From contig JAUIFF010000009.1 in the NCBI GenBank assembly GCA_030429545.1, positions 186,001 through 250,000 of the forward strand: DNA of 64,000 nucleotides, in the 5' to 3' direction. The stretch comes from Polyangia bacterium. GTDB taxonomy: Bacteria; Myxococcota_A; Polyangia; Nannocystales; Nannocystaceae. The translations under genes and the position numbers were made by a program. A model generated the notes under the pieces. The model saw only the letters and a list, made by a program, of their open reading frames with translations. It was not told the origin of the DNA and made no database searches. This document shows, piece by piece, positions 18,187 to 27,249 of the stretch (the first letter of the stretch is position 1; every line of letters starts with the position of its first letter).

Positions 18187-19650
18187 TCAGCAGCGCGGCA
18201 GTTCGACGCGAACACACGTATGGCCCGGGCGGCTGTTGAGCTCGACCGTTCCGCCGTGGCTTTCGACGATCAACTTTACCAACGCGAGGCCGAGGCCAGT
18301 GCCGCCGTCGCTGCGATTGGTTGTAAAGAACCGTTCGAACACCCGCGCGAGGTTTTGTTGCGAGACACCAGGGCCGGTATCGACAACTTCAAAGCCGGCA
18401 GTGGTTTGTGTCGAAAACCCTCGCAGCTGGACCTTGGCAGTTTCACCACCGTGTGTACGGGCATTGTCGAGGAGGTTGTCGATGACCGCGTCGAACTGTT
18501 GGGGATTGACGTGCAGTTCGCCGGCGCCGGGCAAAACCTCAACTTCACAATAGCGTGCGGCTACCTGTGCACACAGGGCATCTAGGTCGACCGTACTCCG
18601 GGTGTGGTGACGCTCGGCCCGGGCGAGGGCCAGCAGGCCGTCCATCAGTTGCTCGAGTCGGTCGAGTTCGCGTAGGGCATTGTCTAAAAACCGCATGCGC
18701 TGTTCAGCTGGCATCGAGTCGTCGTCGCGCAGGAGCTCGGCTGTGCCCCGCAAGGTGGCCAGCGGCGTGCGAAACTCGTGGGCGACATGGCCGGCAAACT
18801 CGTTGATGTAGTCAACTCTTGCTTGTACAAGCGTTGTCATTTTTTCGACCGTTTCTGTCAGCTCACGAACCTCGCGGACATGGGACCTTGCCCCGCGGGC
18901 GAGTTGGCTGGCATCGACACGATCACCGTGGCTGAGGCGACCGGCCAGGCCCGAAAGTCGCTTGAGTGAACGCGAGCCGTAGTAACCGGCAAGTACCGCT
19001 AAAAAAAGTGTACATAAAACGGCGAGGGCGACTCCCCACCACAGTCGCGGCGCCATTTGGTAGAGGGCTTGCAGCTCCTCGCGGGGGGTACGGGACAAGA
19101 TGATCGCGGCCACCACTGTCGGGTTGTCGTTTATCGAAACGACGACCGGGGTCGCGACAAACACCCGGACATGGGCCCGGCGACTGGGACCGTCGAGTGA
19201 GCCGCGGTGATTCGGTGGGGAACGCGGCCGGATCTGGGCTCCGGTTTGCCCCGCGAGCGCGACTTGAACTTCGGGGTCGTCGGCGAGCTGCTCGCCAATC
19301 GTACTGCCGTCGCCACTGCTGGCCACCACCACACCGGTGTGATCGACAATGCGAATGCCGGCCAGGGTTTTGTGCTTGGCCGCCGCGAGCAGTTCGTTGA
19401 GCTGATCTCGTTGTTGATACAAGTAGTCCTGGACCGCGTCGTGACTCGCCAACGTCCCCGGGTTCGCGGCAAAGTCGCGGGCGAGCATCAGCGCAAGCAG
19501 GTCCCCCTGGTTGTCGAGGTTGAGGCGAGTTTGGGCCCGCAGGTCCATTGCCAGCGCGCCCGTTCCCCAAATCGCGCCGAGGGGGAGGGCCAGCACCACC
19601 AGGTACGACAGCACCAACCACACGCGCAGGGGCAGGACAAAACGGTTCAT
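18187..19650 (-). CDS. HAMP-containing sensor histidine kinase
   Basis: 487 aa. TM1 at about 10-30 and TM2 at about 205-225 flank an extracytoplasmic sensor region; a HAMP-like linker follows. The HisKA H-box is VAHEFRTPLATLRG, with His as phospho-acceptor. The HATPase_c domain has the N-box DNLLDNARTHGG, the DTGPGVS G1 box and GGTGLGLALVKLI. The start codon overlaps the response regulator stop by 4 bp (ATGA), so the two are a coupled pair. The C-terminus is complete. The ligand cannot be read from the sequence. Confidence 0.93.
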   Translation of the reverse strand: MNRFVLPLRVWLVLSYLVVLALPLGAIWGTGALAMDLRAQTRLNLDNQGDLLALMLARDFAANPGTLASHDAVQDYLYQQRDQLNELLAAAKHKTLAGIRIVDHTGVVVASSGDGSTIGEQLADDPEVQVALAGQTGAQIRPRSPPNHRGSLDGPSRRAHVRVFVATPVVVSINDNPTVVAAIILSRTPREELQALYQMAPRLWWGVALAVLCTLFLAVLAGYYGSRSLKRLSGLAGRLSHGDRVDASQLARGARSHVREVRELTETVEKMTTLVQARVDYINEFAGHVAHEFRTPLATLRGTAELLRDDDSMPAEQRMRFLDNALRELDRLEQLMDGLLALARAERHHTRSTVDLDALCAQVAARYCEVEVLPGAGELHVNPQQFDAVIDNLLDNARTHGGETAKVQLRGFSTQTTAGFEVVDTGPGVSQQNLARVFERFFTTNRSDGGTGLGLALVKLIVESHGGTVELNSRPGHTCVRVELPRC

Positions 19651-20393
19651 GGGCAGCGCAGGCGGTAGCCGACCCCGTGGACAGTCTCGATCGGATCGCG
19701 GCTGGTCGTTGAGCCAGGTGTGTCAGCGGCCTCTAGGTCGCGAAACTTGGCGCGAATACGCCGGATATGTGAATCGACAGTGCGCCCAGACACATGACGA
19801 CCATCGGGGTAAGCCTTGGAGCCGAGGCTGTCGCGGTCGAACACCCGACCCGGCTGTGCCATCAGGACGTGCAGCAGGCGAAACTCCGTGGCCGTGAGTG
19901 GGACTTCGCGGTCGCCCACCCAGACCCGATGGCGAATGATGTCGAGGCGAATACCGGCGACCTCAAGTGGCGGATGTTGTGCCTGCTCAGGCTTTTTTGT
20001 GCCGTGGCCAGCCCGGCGCAGGAGTCCCTTGACGCGGACAACGAGCTCCCGGGTTGAGAACGGTTTGGTGATGTAGTCGTCGCCCCCGAGCTCGATGCCG
20101 AGGACACGGTCGAGTTCGTCCGTGCGCGACGATAAAAACAACAGGGGCACGTCGCTGGTTTCTCGCAGCCGGCGGCACAGCGAAAACCCGTCGAGTTCCG
20201 GCATCGACACGTCGACCACGAGCAGATCGGGCATTTGTTGTTGGCATTGCGCGAGGGCAGCCTGGCCATCGCTGGCCTCACGCACCAAAAACCCCTCGCG
20301 CGCGAGTGCGTAGCGCACCACCTCGCGCAGGTGTGGGTCGTCATCAACCACCAAAATCGACGCGCTCGACACAGCCTTTAGCGGGGTTGTCAT
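19647..20393 (-). CDS. OmpR/PhoB-family response regulator
   Basis: 248 aa from the chosen ATG (MTTPLKAVSS). The receiver domain has the acidic pocket VVDDDPH, phospho-Asp in LLVVDVSMPELDG, and the switch Lys in DYITKPFS. The C-terminal winged helix has the usual PLTATEFRLLHVL and GRTVDSHIRRIRAKF motifs. An upstream in-frame ATG (20420) and a longer extension to 20501 exist, but the extension would run into the preceding gene and has no family similarity. It is the partner of the overlapping histidine kinase. Being next to the toxin operon promoter, it could regulate that operon, but this is only inference. Confidence 0.92.
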   Translation of the reverse strand: MTTPLKAVSSASILVVDDDPHLREVVRYALAREGFLVREASDGQAALAQCQQQMPDLLVVDVSMPELDGFSLCRRLRETSDVPLLFLSSRTDELDRVLGIELGGDDYITKPFSTRELVVRVKGLLRRAGHGTKKPEQAQHPPLEVAGIRLDIIRHRVWVGDREVPLTATEFRLLHVLMAQPGRVFDRDSLGSKAYPDGRHVSGRTVDSHIRRIRAKFRDLEAADTPGSTTSRDPIETVHGVGYRLRCP

Positions 20394-20428
20394 CGCAGGA
20401 TCGAGGGTAGCGAAAAACATCGGTCGAT

Positions 20429-21064
20429 TCACGCTGTCGATTGCTCGAGCGAGGCCAGGGCGCGGAGCGTATCGACCCGGGTTTGTAGGTCCTGCAGGCA
20501 AGCTGCGACCGGGGCATTGCCATCGGCGAGGTCTTGCATACCGAGTTGAATTCGCAGTTGCATGAGGATCGACAACACCGTGTCGAGCTCGTCGGCGGCG
20601 TGCTGGCGATGTTGAGCCAGGGACTGGAGGGTTTGCCCGAGTTTACTCGCCGGGTCGTGGGTGTGGCTTTGTTGGTCGGCAAGCAGGCGATCGGCCCACG
20701 AGATGCGGGCATTGACCCGGTGCATCGCCTGTCGCAGCCGGTCGAGGTCGAGGCCCGGGGGCATCAGGGCGGCGTCGGCCCGGTCGAGTGAGCCCCGCAG
20801 CTCGGCGATTGCGGTATCGATGCGGTCGCTGCGATCACGATCGCCCGGAAGATGTTGGCGTTGCAACAAACTCCACATCAGGGGCCAGCAGCCAATGCTG
20901 CTAAATGCGGTCGCAGCCGGGTAGCCGGTTTGGGCGAGGCGCCAACAACAGACAGCTCCGACCGCGAGGTACCCCAGGCCCAGACCAACCCAAAGGGCCG
21001 GCTCGGCCTCGGCGGCTGACGAGGACGTCGCGGTGAAGCGGCTGAGAAAGATACTTGCAAACAC
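20429..21064 (-). CDS. Small membrane protein with long helical cytoplasmic region
   Basis: 211 aa, GTG start. A hydrophobic stretch at about 22-45 and possibly a second at about 50-70 is followed by a Leu/Gln/Asp-rich, probably coiled-coil region from about 80 to the end. I recognise no family. It ends 35 nt before the response regulator start and may be in the same transcript as the two-component pair. Function unknown. Confidence 0.7.
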   Translation of the reverse strand: MFASIFLSRFTATSSSAAEAEPALWVGLGLGYLAVGAVCCWRLAQTGYPAATAFSSIGCWPLMWSLLQRQHLPGDRDRSDRIDTAIAELRGSLDRADAALMPPGLDLDRLRQAMHRVNARISWADRLLADQQSHTHDPASKLGQTLQSLAQHRQHAADELDTVLSILMQLRIQLGMQDLADGNAPVAACLQDLQTRVDTLRALASLEQSTA

Positions 21065-21115
21065 GATGGTTCCGTTCGGTGGTGGGGGACAGGGTCACGG
21101 TTGATGTGTGTACAT

Positions 21116-21871
21116 TTAGTCTTGGTGCTGGGCGTGCTCGGCATCTTCTTGCTCGAGCGCGCGACCGAGGAGCCCGGCGCGGCGGGCTGTCCAGCCGCGG
21201 TAGCGCCCCTGCGAGGCTTCGTAGCTGGCGCGCAGGCTCGAGAACACATTTGCCTCGATCGGGCGAAACAGGGTGACCTCGGCCCGCGGGCGCACGACAA
21301 ACGGACGCATCACCCAGCCGGATTGGGCCAGCAAAACTCCCATAATGGCGATGGTGCCGGTGCGGGCGAGCCAGCGTCGTTGCCCGCCACCGGGGAGTGC
21401 ATGTACAAGTGTGACCAGGCCAGGCAGTCCAACCGCGAGCAGGCAGGCACTCATCAGCAAGATCGCGTGGTGGTAGTCGATGTGGACGGAGTAGGCAAGC
21501 CACAACAGTGGGGCACAGGCGGCGGCCAAAATAGCGGTTCGGGCCATGCCGGCGAGCGCCGCCAGGGCTGTGCGTTCGCGTGGAGCGTCGCCACCAATAG
21601 CGGCAAACAGGGCGCGTACAGCCGGGAGGCCCACAAGCACGGGCACCAAAAACAGCAGCGGCATTTTGATGGCGGCGTAGAGGTACTGGATGCCGCCGCG
21701 GTAGGAGCCCACAACCATGCCGAACAGACTTGCAAATACAACAGTAATGACGATCAGTCGCGGCCCCAACACGGCGATGTGGCTGCGTATATCCCCCCCG
21801 GGCGGTTTGAGCAGGGCCTGGGGGTTTCGCAAAATTTGGGCGATGAGCGGAAGGTAGGAATGGGTCGACAT
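21116..21871 (-). CDS. Multi-pass membrane protein of unknown function
   Basis: 251 aa, ATG start. Five or more hydrophobic segments (about 35-58, 65-90, 108-130, 140-160, 172-192) and a charged C-terminal tail rich in Arg/Glu/Gln/His. No motif or family that I can name. It sits between two other membrane proteins in the same orientation (52 nt to the next gene, 15 nt from the previous), which suggests one operon. Two copies of the TGYA-N2-TRCA element lie inside it. Confidence 0.7.
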   Translation of the reverse strand: MSTHSYLPLIAQILRNPQALLKPPGGDIRSHIAVLGPRLIVITVVFASLFGMVVGSYRGGIQYLYAAIKMPLLFLVPVLVGLPAVRALFAAIGGDAPRERTALAALAGMARTAILAAACAPLLWLAYSVHIDYHHAILLMSACLLAVGLPGLVTLVHALPGGGQRRWLARTGTIAIMGVLLAQSGWVMRPFVVRPRAEVTLFRPIEANVFSSLRASYEASQGRYRGWTARRAGLLGRALEQEDAEHAQHQD

Positions 21872-21886
21872 GAAAAACTCCGGGCC

Positions 21887-22507
21887 TTAGTGGGTGTGTT
21901 GAAGGACGAACGCACCGAGGTCGAAGCCGAGGCGCAGGGCGATCAGGACGGTGAGTGCGAGCCAGCCAAATACCAGTAGGGAGAACTTGGGCGAGACGTT
22001 CGCCAAAGCCCCGGCTGAGCCCGTTGGCGAACCTGCGGACGGTGGAGCCTGTTGGGCACAGGCCTGGGCCTCGGCCGCATGCAAGCCGTCGCGGCACAGC
22101 ACAAACGCGACCACGGCGAGGCCGGCCATCGAGGCCAGCAGGGCCACGAGCCATAGGGAACTTGTAGCTGCAAAGAACATGACAACCCAGGCCAATCCCC
22201 AGGCGAGGTTGCCAGTGCGGGCAATACCGGTGGCGATCGCTGAGATCAGGTGTTCAGGTTTGGCCCGTAGGTCGAGAAATTGGTGAACCACGAGCAGGGC
22301 CGGGGTGGACAGCAACAGTGCGCCGCTGACATCGAGCAGGGCGGTTGGGACCATCTTGATGGCCAGCTGCCAATTCCCGGTTCCGAGCCCAGCGGCGGCA
22401 CCCAGGGCCAAAAATCCGGTGAGTGAAACGAGAAGTTCGCGGACCCGCGCAACCGCAGAAGTCGGGGTGCCAGCCTGCGAAATGAGGAGCGTGGAGGGGA
22501 CAGACAT
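21887..22507 (-). CDS. Multi-pass membrane protein of unknown function
   Basis: 206 aa from the chosen ATG (MSVPSTLLIS); a longer reading begins at 22660 but its first 51 residues look like read-through of an untranslated leader. About five TM helices (about 25-45, 55-78, 95-118, 120-140, 180-200) and a Ser/Pro/Gly/Ala linker between the last two. It is the first of three clustered membrane-protein genes ahead of the two-component system. Function unknown. Confidence 0.65.
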   Translation of the reverse strand: MSVPSTLLISQAGTPTSAVARVRELLVSLTGFLALGAAAGLGTGNWQLAIKMVPTALLDVSGALLLSTPALLVVHQFLDLRAKPEHLISAIATGIARTGNLAWGLAWVVMFFAATSSLWLVALLASMAGLAVVAFVLCRDGLHAAEAQACAQQAPPSAGSPTGSAGALANVSPKFSLLVFGWLALTVLIALRLGFDLGAFVLQHTH

Positions 22508-22622
22508 GATGTGTCCCAGTCGTAGCAACCGGCTGTTGCGTGCTTGCGCGGGTTTGGTGCCGAGCGCCCGCAGCAATCGTGCAGATTTTGTGCAGGTAGG
22601 CGGCCTACTTAAAAGTTGTACG

Positions 22623-22648
22623 CCTGCGGTCGCATAAATCGCCGCAGG
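22623..22648 (-). terminator. Possible terminator stem-loop
   Basis: CCTGCGG and CCGCAGG pair perfectly around a 12-nt loop, about 22 nt after the stop of the minus-strand propeller lipoprotein. There is no clean T-run after it, so it may be a weak terminator or a processing hairpin. Confidence 0.4.
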
Positions 22649-22669
22649 ACTCGGGCCCAAGGTTCGTTG

Positions 22670-24427
22670 CTAGTACACGATTGCCGTCAGCGAGGCGTGC
22701 TGTTGCTCGGGGTTGTCCCGGCGCAGGCTGGTCCCCGAAAACACGACGTAGTCACTCGATGGGTTGATCGCGATGTCAGAGGTCACCCGGTTGTAAAACG
22801 GGTCGGGCTCGGGGACATACGACCACTGCGGCTGCCAGTGCGGGCCATCGGTGATCGTGTCGGGCTCGAAAAACGAGAGCCCGGCGGTGTAGCGGCCATC
22901 GTCGTGGCTCTTGTCGCCAACACCGACGATGTATTGCTTGTCGAGGGCAATGCCCATGAGCGCTTCGTCGGCGGGGGCCTGGAAATCTTGTGTATACACG
23001 TTGGTGAAGGTATTGCCCTTGGTCTTGGGCGAGCGCGACAGCAGTCCAAACGTGAGGTCCTCACCAACGACGTAGCGATGCCCTGACACAAGCACGTAGT
23101 TTTCTGTCAGGGCGATGCCGGTGAGCATGTCGGTGGCGAAGACCTTGGAGTTCCAGGTTTCGTCGAGCTCGAGCGAGGGCAGGGCGTGGCGTTCAACGAA
23201 ACCCTCAGTGACCGAGCCAACCTGCTTGTAGCCCGCGGTGTAGAGGTAGTTGTCGTTGTCGAGCACGGTCGCCGTCACCCAGGTGTCGGCGTCGGGCATG
23301 TCGATCGTTTCGGTCGCCAGCGTCGAGCCGTCGGAGTCGAGCAGACGGACAAACCCCTGGGAGGCCGCGTCGTCGAGACCAAAGTAGTTGCCGACCACCA
23401 CTGTTTGATAGACCGGCTCGTCGATGTCGGGGTAGTAGAGGGCGAGGCCGGTGGCCTGTTCGCCAGCTCCCTGGGCTGTCACCGTTTCCCACAGGCGTTG
23501 GCCGTCGCTGCCGCGATACTTGGCGACCCAACTCGAAACCGGGTCGTAGTCACCTCCGAAGTAGCGGAAGCGTTCGCCAGCGACGACCACGTTGTCGTCG
23601 CGGTCGACCACGATATCGAGGCCACGGCTCTCTAAGGGCTCCGGCTGGTCGAAAGTTTTGATCCACAGCTGGTGGCCGTGGTGCGAGAATTTTGCCACCC
23701 ACAGACGGCTCTGGCCGGTCGACTCGGCGACGCTCGAACCGGTCGCATAGACAAACCCCATGGCGTCAAAGGTCACCGCAGCGGCGGTCGAACGGATGTC
23801 GTCGGTGAGGCTGATCGTGCTGTCCCAGGCGACAGTTCGGGCCTCGGGCAGATCGACTTCGAGGTCGATGGGCTGGCTCTCCACACGAATGTCGTCTTCG
23901 ACAAGGGCGACCTCAAACGTGTAGTAGGAGCCGAGCGGTTCGTCGTAGACCGGTATCTCAACCGCGAACACCCCGGGGCTTGGACTGCTAAAGTTGCCCT
24001 CGTCGCTTTCGACGAGGTCCCCGTCGATGTAGAAGCGGACATCTTCGCCGTCGAAGTTGGCGGTCTCGACCCGCAGGACGGCGGTGCCAAAGTTGGTGAG
24101 CTTGCTCGGCTCGGTCGAACCGTTGACCAAAAACCTCTCGATGGAGGGGTAGTCGCCGGTCATCCCGTCGCTGTCGGAGCCGGTCGAACCCGGGTCGCCG
24201 GTGCCTGCCGGATCGGGCAGGGTTGGGTCGCCGGACGACGATTCCCCATCAGAATCAGACTCTTGACCGTAGCCGTTGTTGTGCTGATGGATTTGGTTGA
24301 GGATGGAGTCGTGGTCGCCACAACCAGGGAGCACAAGCGCGGCAGCGATAAGAAGGTCGGCAATGTTGCATCGCCGGCGGCGGGATGCCCATCGGATGAC
24401 GGGCGAAAAGTGCTCCCTTGCTCGCAT
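22670..24427 (-). CDS. Secreted lipoprotein with beta-propeller-type repeats
   Basis: 585 aa from ATG MRAREHFSPV. An N-terminal basic/hydrophobic signal ends in a lipobox-like LVLPGC-G, followed by a Ser/Asp/Gly/Thr linker (about 40-90). Residues about 90-200 look like an Ig/bacterial sandwich domain (YPSIERFLVNG...). The rest is a repeated propeller pattern of the type LWVAKF..GHQLWIKTF...DIVVDRDDNVVVAGERF, similar to SBBP/delta-60 repeats and to the lipoprotein at 60516. A longer upstream reading to 24526 is possible but would put the signal peptide 33 residues in. Probably surface-exposed; function unknown. Confidence 0.75.
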   Translation of the reverse strand: MRAREHFSPVIRWASRRRRCNIADLLIAAALVLPGCGDHDSILNQIHQHNNGYGQESDSDGESSSGDPTLPDPAGTGDPGSTGSDSDGMTGDYPSIERFLVNGSTEPSKLTNFGTAVLRVETANFDGEDVRFYIDGDLVESDEGNFSSPSPGVFAVEIPVYDEPLGSYYTFEVALVEDDIRVESQPIDLEVDLPEARTVAWDSTISLTDDIRSTAAAVTFDAMGFVYATGSSVAESTGQSRLWVAKFSHHGHQLWIKTFDQPEPLESRGLDIVVDRDDNVVVAGERFRYFGGDYDPVSSWVAKYRGSDGQRLWETVTAQGAGEQATGLALYYPDIDEPVYQTVVVGNYFGLDDAASQGFVRLLDSDGSTLATETIDMPDADTWVTATVLDNDNYLYTAGYKQVGSVTEGFVERHALPSLELDETWNSKVFATDMLTGIALTENYVLVSGHRYVVGEDLTFGLLSRSPKTKGNTFTNVYTQDFQAPADEALMGIALDKQYIVGVGDKSHDDGRYTAGLSFFEPDTITDGPHWQPQWSYVPEPDPFYNRVTSDIAINPSSDYVVFSGTSLRRDNPEQQHASLTAIVY

Positions 24428-24542
24428 GTTGTAAATATATAATGGATCAACCGCGGACCGGGGAACAGATTCTGATCGCGTGGTCTCACACCACGCAAGC
24501 TCGATGCTGCTCTCTTGTATCAACACCTACTCGGATGAACAG
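24428..24542. promoter_or_regulatory. Divergent promoter region
   Basis: About 115 nt between the minus-strand lipoprotein and the plus-strand kinase. It contains an AT-rich stretch, TTGTAAATATATAATGG, right at the lipoprotein start. Both genes must be driven from here; exact elements are not resolved. Confidence 0.4.
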
Positions 24543-26108
24543 ATGACCCAAGGTGCAGCTACAGGACAGTCGTTGTCTGAAGACCTCAGTGTCGGTACCG
24601 GCTCTGGGTCGTTGAGTTTTTCCGGCGCTCCCGTAAGAACCAAAAAACACGACTTTTCGGGGGTTACGCTGGGAAATCGCTACGAACTCGTGCGGCAACT
24701 CGGTCGGGGGGGAATGGCCACGGTTTACCGCGCGGTCGACCTCAAATTGTCCAAGCCCGTCGCCGTCAAGATTCTCAACCCCGAACACAACCAGGCATAT
24801 GCGCGCAGGCTGTCCGAAGAAGCGCGTGCTGTGAGTCAGCTGCAGCACGAGCACATCGTCACGGTTTCGGACGTCGGCTTCGATAACGAGCACAACCTGG
24901 CTTACTTTGTGATGGAATTGTGCGAGGGCCGTGATCTCGGCTCGGTGCTGTGGAAGGGGGGCGCGCTGCCCTGGGAGCAGGTCGTCGAGATCGCCATCCA
25001 GATCTGTGGGGCGCTCGCGCTGGCCCACAAACACGGGGTGATCCACCGGGATATCAAGCCGGCCAACTGTATGTTGCTGGCCGGACCCGAGGTCAACATC
25101 AAGGTCCTCGATTTCGGGATCGCCAAGTTTACCGAGCAGTACTTTGAGCATCACGAACTTGTATGGTCAAAGGTTACGCAGGATGTCCCGACGGTCGGGT
25201 TGGTGGGGACGCCGGGCTATGTGGCACCCGAGCAGCTCGAGCGTTCGGCCGATGACCCGCGGGTCGATATCTATGGCTTGGGGGCCATGATGTACCGGCT
25301 GCTGACCAACAAGATGCCGCAACCGGTTACCGGGACCGTGCACGACCTGCCACAACCGCTTGCCCGGGCGGTGGCTGAGGGAGTGCCTATGCAACTCGCC
25401 GAGGTGATTTTGCGGGCGCTTGCGGCTGAACCTGGAGAACGGTTTGAAAGTGTCGGGCAGATGGAGCGCGCGCTCGACGGGATCAAACCCGCGGCTGCGA
25501 GCTCGTCGATCCTTGCGGTGACAAAACAGCCAACCCCGTTTTTGAGCCGTGCACTTGCGTTTTTTGTGCCCGCCTTGGTGGTGTTGGGCCTGGCCAAATA
25601 TGTCGGTGATACGGCCGAGACCGTGGCCGCGGTCCCGCCCCCCGAAGCCCCGGTGGTGCGCCCGATGGTACGCGAGCCGCTTGCGAGTGCGCCACCGCCA
25701 ACGCTGACCAAGCCGGAGCGGGACGTCGAGGCCGAGCTGCTACCGGCACCCCGCGACAGCGAGCCGGTGCCCCCGGTGGTCGAGGTCGAGGCTCCGGTTG
25801 CCAGCGAACCCAAGAAACATGTTGATACAAAGAAAGTAGAGCCGCGGACGAGCAAACCGACGCGTCGGCCAAAGGGATTGCAGACCCTCAAGCCGGCGGT
25901 TATGCGGTGCTACAAACAGGCGGCCGGGATGCTCAGCGGTACCAAGCAGGAGGTCACTGTGCACTTCACGGTCACCGACGGTCGGGTCGCCGCGGTCGAA
26001 GTGCCAGGCTTTACCATGACCAAGATGCCAGGGTGTGTCCAACGAGCCGCGCGCAAGCTCGCCTTGCCAAGCGATGGTGCATCGCAGGTGACCTACCGGG
26101 TCCGCTGA
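24543..26108 (+). CDS. Membrane Ser/Thr protein kinase with AgmX/PglI-like C-terminal tail
   Basis: 521 aa from ATG MTQGAATGQS (upstream starts exist to 24480 but add no kinase sequence). Hanks-type kinase at about 45-310: Gly loop LGRGGMATVYRA, Lys in VAVKIL, HRDIKPANC catalytic loop, DFGIAKF, GTPGYVAPEQL. A TM helix lies at about 330-350, then a Pro/Glu-rich linker. The last about 80 residues (VMRCYKQAAGML...VPGF..MPGCVQRAARKL) match the myxobacterial AgmX/PglI C-terminal domain, a TonB-like fold with paired cysteines. The kinase is thus predicted in the cytoplasm and the tail outside the inner membrane. The ligand is unknown. Confidence 0.9.
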   Translation: MTQGAATGQSLSEDLSVGTGSGSLSFSGAPVRTKKHDFSGVTLGNRYELVRQLGRGGMATVYRAVDLKLSKPVAVKILNPEHNQAYARRLSEEARAVSQLQHEHIVTVSDVGFDNEHNLAYFVMELCEGRDLGSVLWKGGALPWEQVVEIAIQICGALALAHKHGVIHRDIKPANCMLLAGPEVNIKVLDFGIAKFTEQYFEHHELVWSKVTQDVPTVGLVGTPGYVAPEQLERSADDPRVDIYGLGAMMYRLLTNKMPQPVTGTVHDLPQPLARAVAEGVPMQLAEVILRALAAEPGERFESVGQMERALDGIKPAAASSSILAVTKQPTPFLSRALAFFVPALVVLGLAKYVGDTAETVAAVPPPEAPVVRPMVREPLASAPPPTLTKPERDVEAELLPAPRDSEPVPPVVEVEAPVASEPKKHVDTKKVEPRTSKPTRRPKGLQTLKPAVMRCYKQAAGMLSGTKQEVTVHFTVTDGRVAAVEVPGFTMTKMPGCVQRAARKLALPSDGASQVTYRVR

Positions 26109-26209
26109 GTGGGCAATGACCGCTAAAGTGGCACCCGTGGGTCACTTGTGGCGATTTACCGGGAAGAACTTGTCAGCTGGCCCCCGATCGGCCACCATCC
26201 CACAACGTT

Positions 26210-27199
26210 GTGACGCGTTTGCACAAGTTTTCCGCCGCTGCGGTCGGACGAGCCCTTGCCCGCCGAGGGTGGATCGGGTGTTTGTGCCTTTCATTGGTCG
26301 CGGCTCCGGTCCGCGGCAGTGAGCCTGGCAGTGAGCCTGGCACTGAGGCGGCCGATTCGGCCGAGTTGCCCATGTGGGTGGTTGAGCTCTACAAGAGTGC
26401 CGAACGTGCGCTTGGCAGTGGGGACCACACCCGCGCGGCCGAGCTCGCTGAGAAGGTGCTCGAGGCCATCGAACCGGAACGCAGCGAACGCGGCACCGTG
26501 GTGGAGACCCTGTTTCGCGCCTACATGGGGGTTTATGCCAACAAGCCCGAGGCCGAGGTGTTGTGTCGGATCGATGAGGTGCTCCGTGACTACGAGCGCA
26601 GTGTCCACGAGACCTATAGCGACGAACCGGAAAACATCTCCCAGATCCTCGAAGCCATCCATGAACACCGGACGGAGGTCCGAACCTTGGTCGCGCGTGA
26701 CGGCGTCGAGTGTCCCGAGACGCCGGTAATTCCCGACCCCAAACCCGAGGTTGAAACGCCGCCACCTCAGACCGTCGACAAGCTAACCGTCACAACGCCC
26801 ACGCCTCCCGGGGGGTATGACGATCGGCCCAATCGCCGTGTGGTCGCAGCCGGTGGAACGTTTATCGGGCTCGGCGTCGCGTTGTTGGGTAGCACCGGGA
26901 TCATCGGGGGCGTCTATGTCGTCAACAACAACGAACTGCGCAACTACCTCGATCGGGCGGAGGCCGAAGATCGGCCGCTAACCGGCGAAGAAATGTTGGA
27001 GGCCAACCGTCTCCACCAACGCAGCCAACGGCTCAATTGGGCCATGATTGCCACCGGGATTACGGGGGGGACATTCGCGGCCGTCGGTATCACAACCCTC
27101 GCGGTCGGAGTCCATCGCCGCCGCCGGGCAAAAAGGTTGGCGATACAACCACTTTGGAGCCCGGGGCAGGCCGGTGTGCTCGTTCAGGGACGTTTTTAG
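26210..27199 (+). CDS. Two-TM secreted-type protein, paralogue of the gene at 28777
   Basis: 329 aa, GTG start. Signal peptide at about 1-35 (CLCLSLVAAPVRG), a TPR-like helical region at about 50-165, a Pro/Thr/Glu linker, then two hydrophobic helices (about 205-230 and 273-298) and a basic tail RRRRAKRLAIQPLWSP ending AGVLVQGRF. The same order, signal peptide, helical repeat, linker, two TM and RRRR..LQP..GP..AGL.LSGRF ending, occurs in the protein encoded at 28777 on the other strand. It lies 101 nt after a Ser/Thr kinase gene and probably works with it at the membrane (inference). Function unknown. Confidence 0.75.
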   Translation: MTRLHKFSAAAVGRALARRGWIGCLCLSLVAAPVRGSEPGSEPGTEAADSAELPMWVVELYKSAERALGSGDHTRAAELAEKVLEAIEPERSERGTVVETLFRAYMGVYANKPEAEVLCRIDEVLRDYERSVHETYSDEPENISQILEAIHEHRTEVRTLVARDGVECPETPVIPDPKPEVETPPPQTVDKLTVTTPTPPGGYDDRPNRRVVAAGGTFIGLGVALLGSTGIIGGVYVVNNNELRNYLDRAEAEDRPLTGEEMLEANRLHQRSQRLNWAMIATGITGGTFAAVGITTLAVGVHRRRRAKRLAIQPLWSPGQAGVLVQGRF

Positions 27200-27249
27200 C
27201 CGGTCAACCGGGCTTGGGCTTGGTCTTGGGCTTGTTTTTGCGGGTGAAG

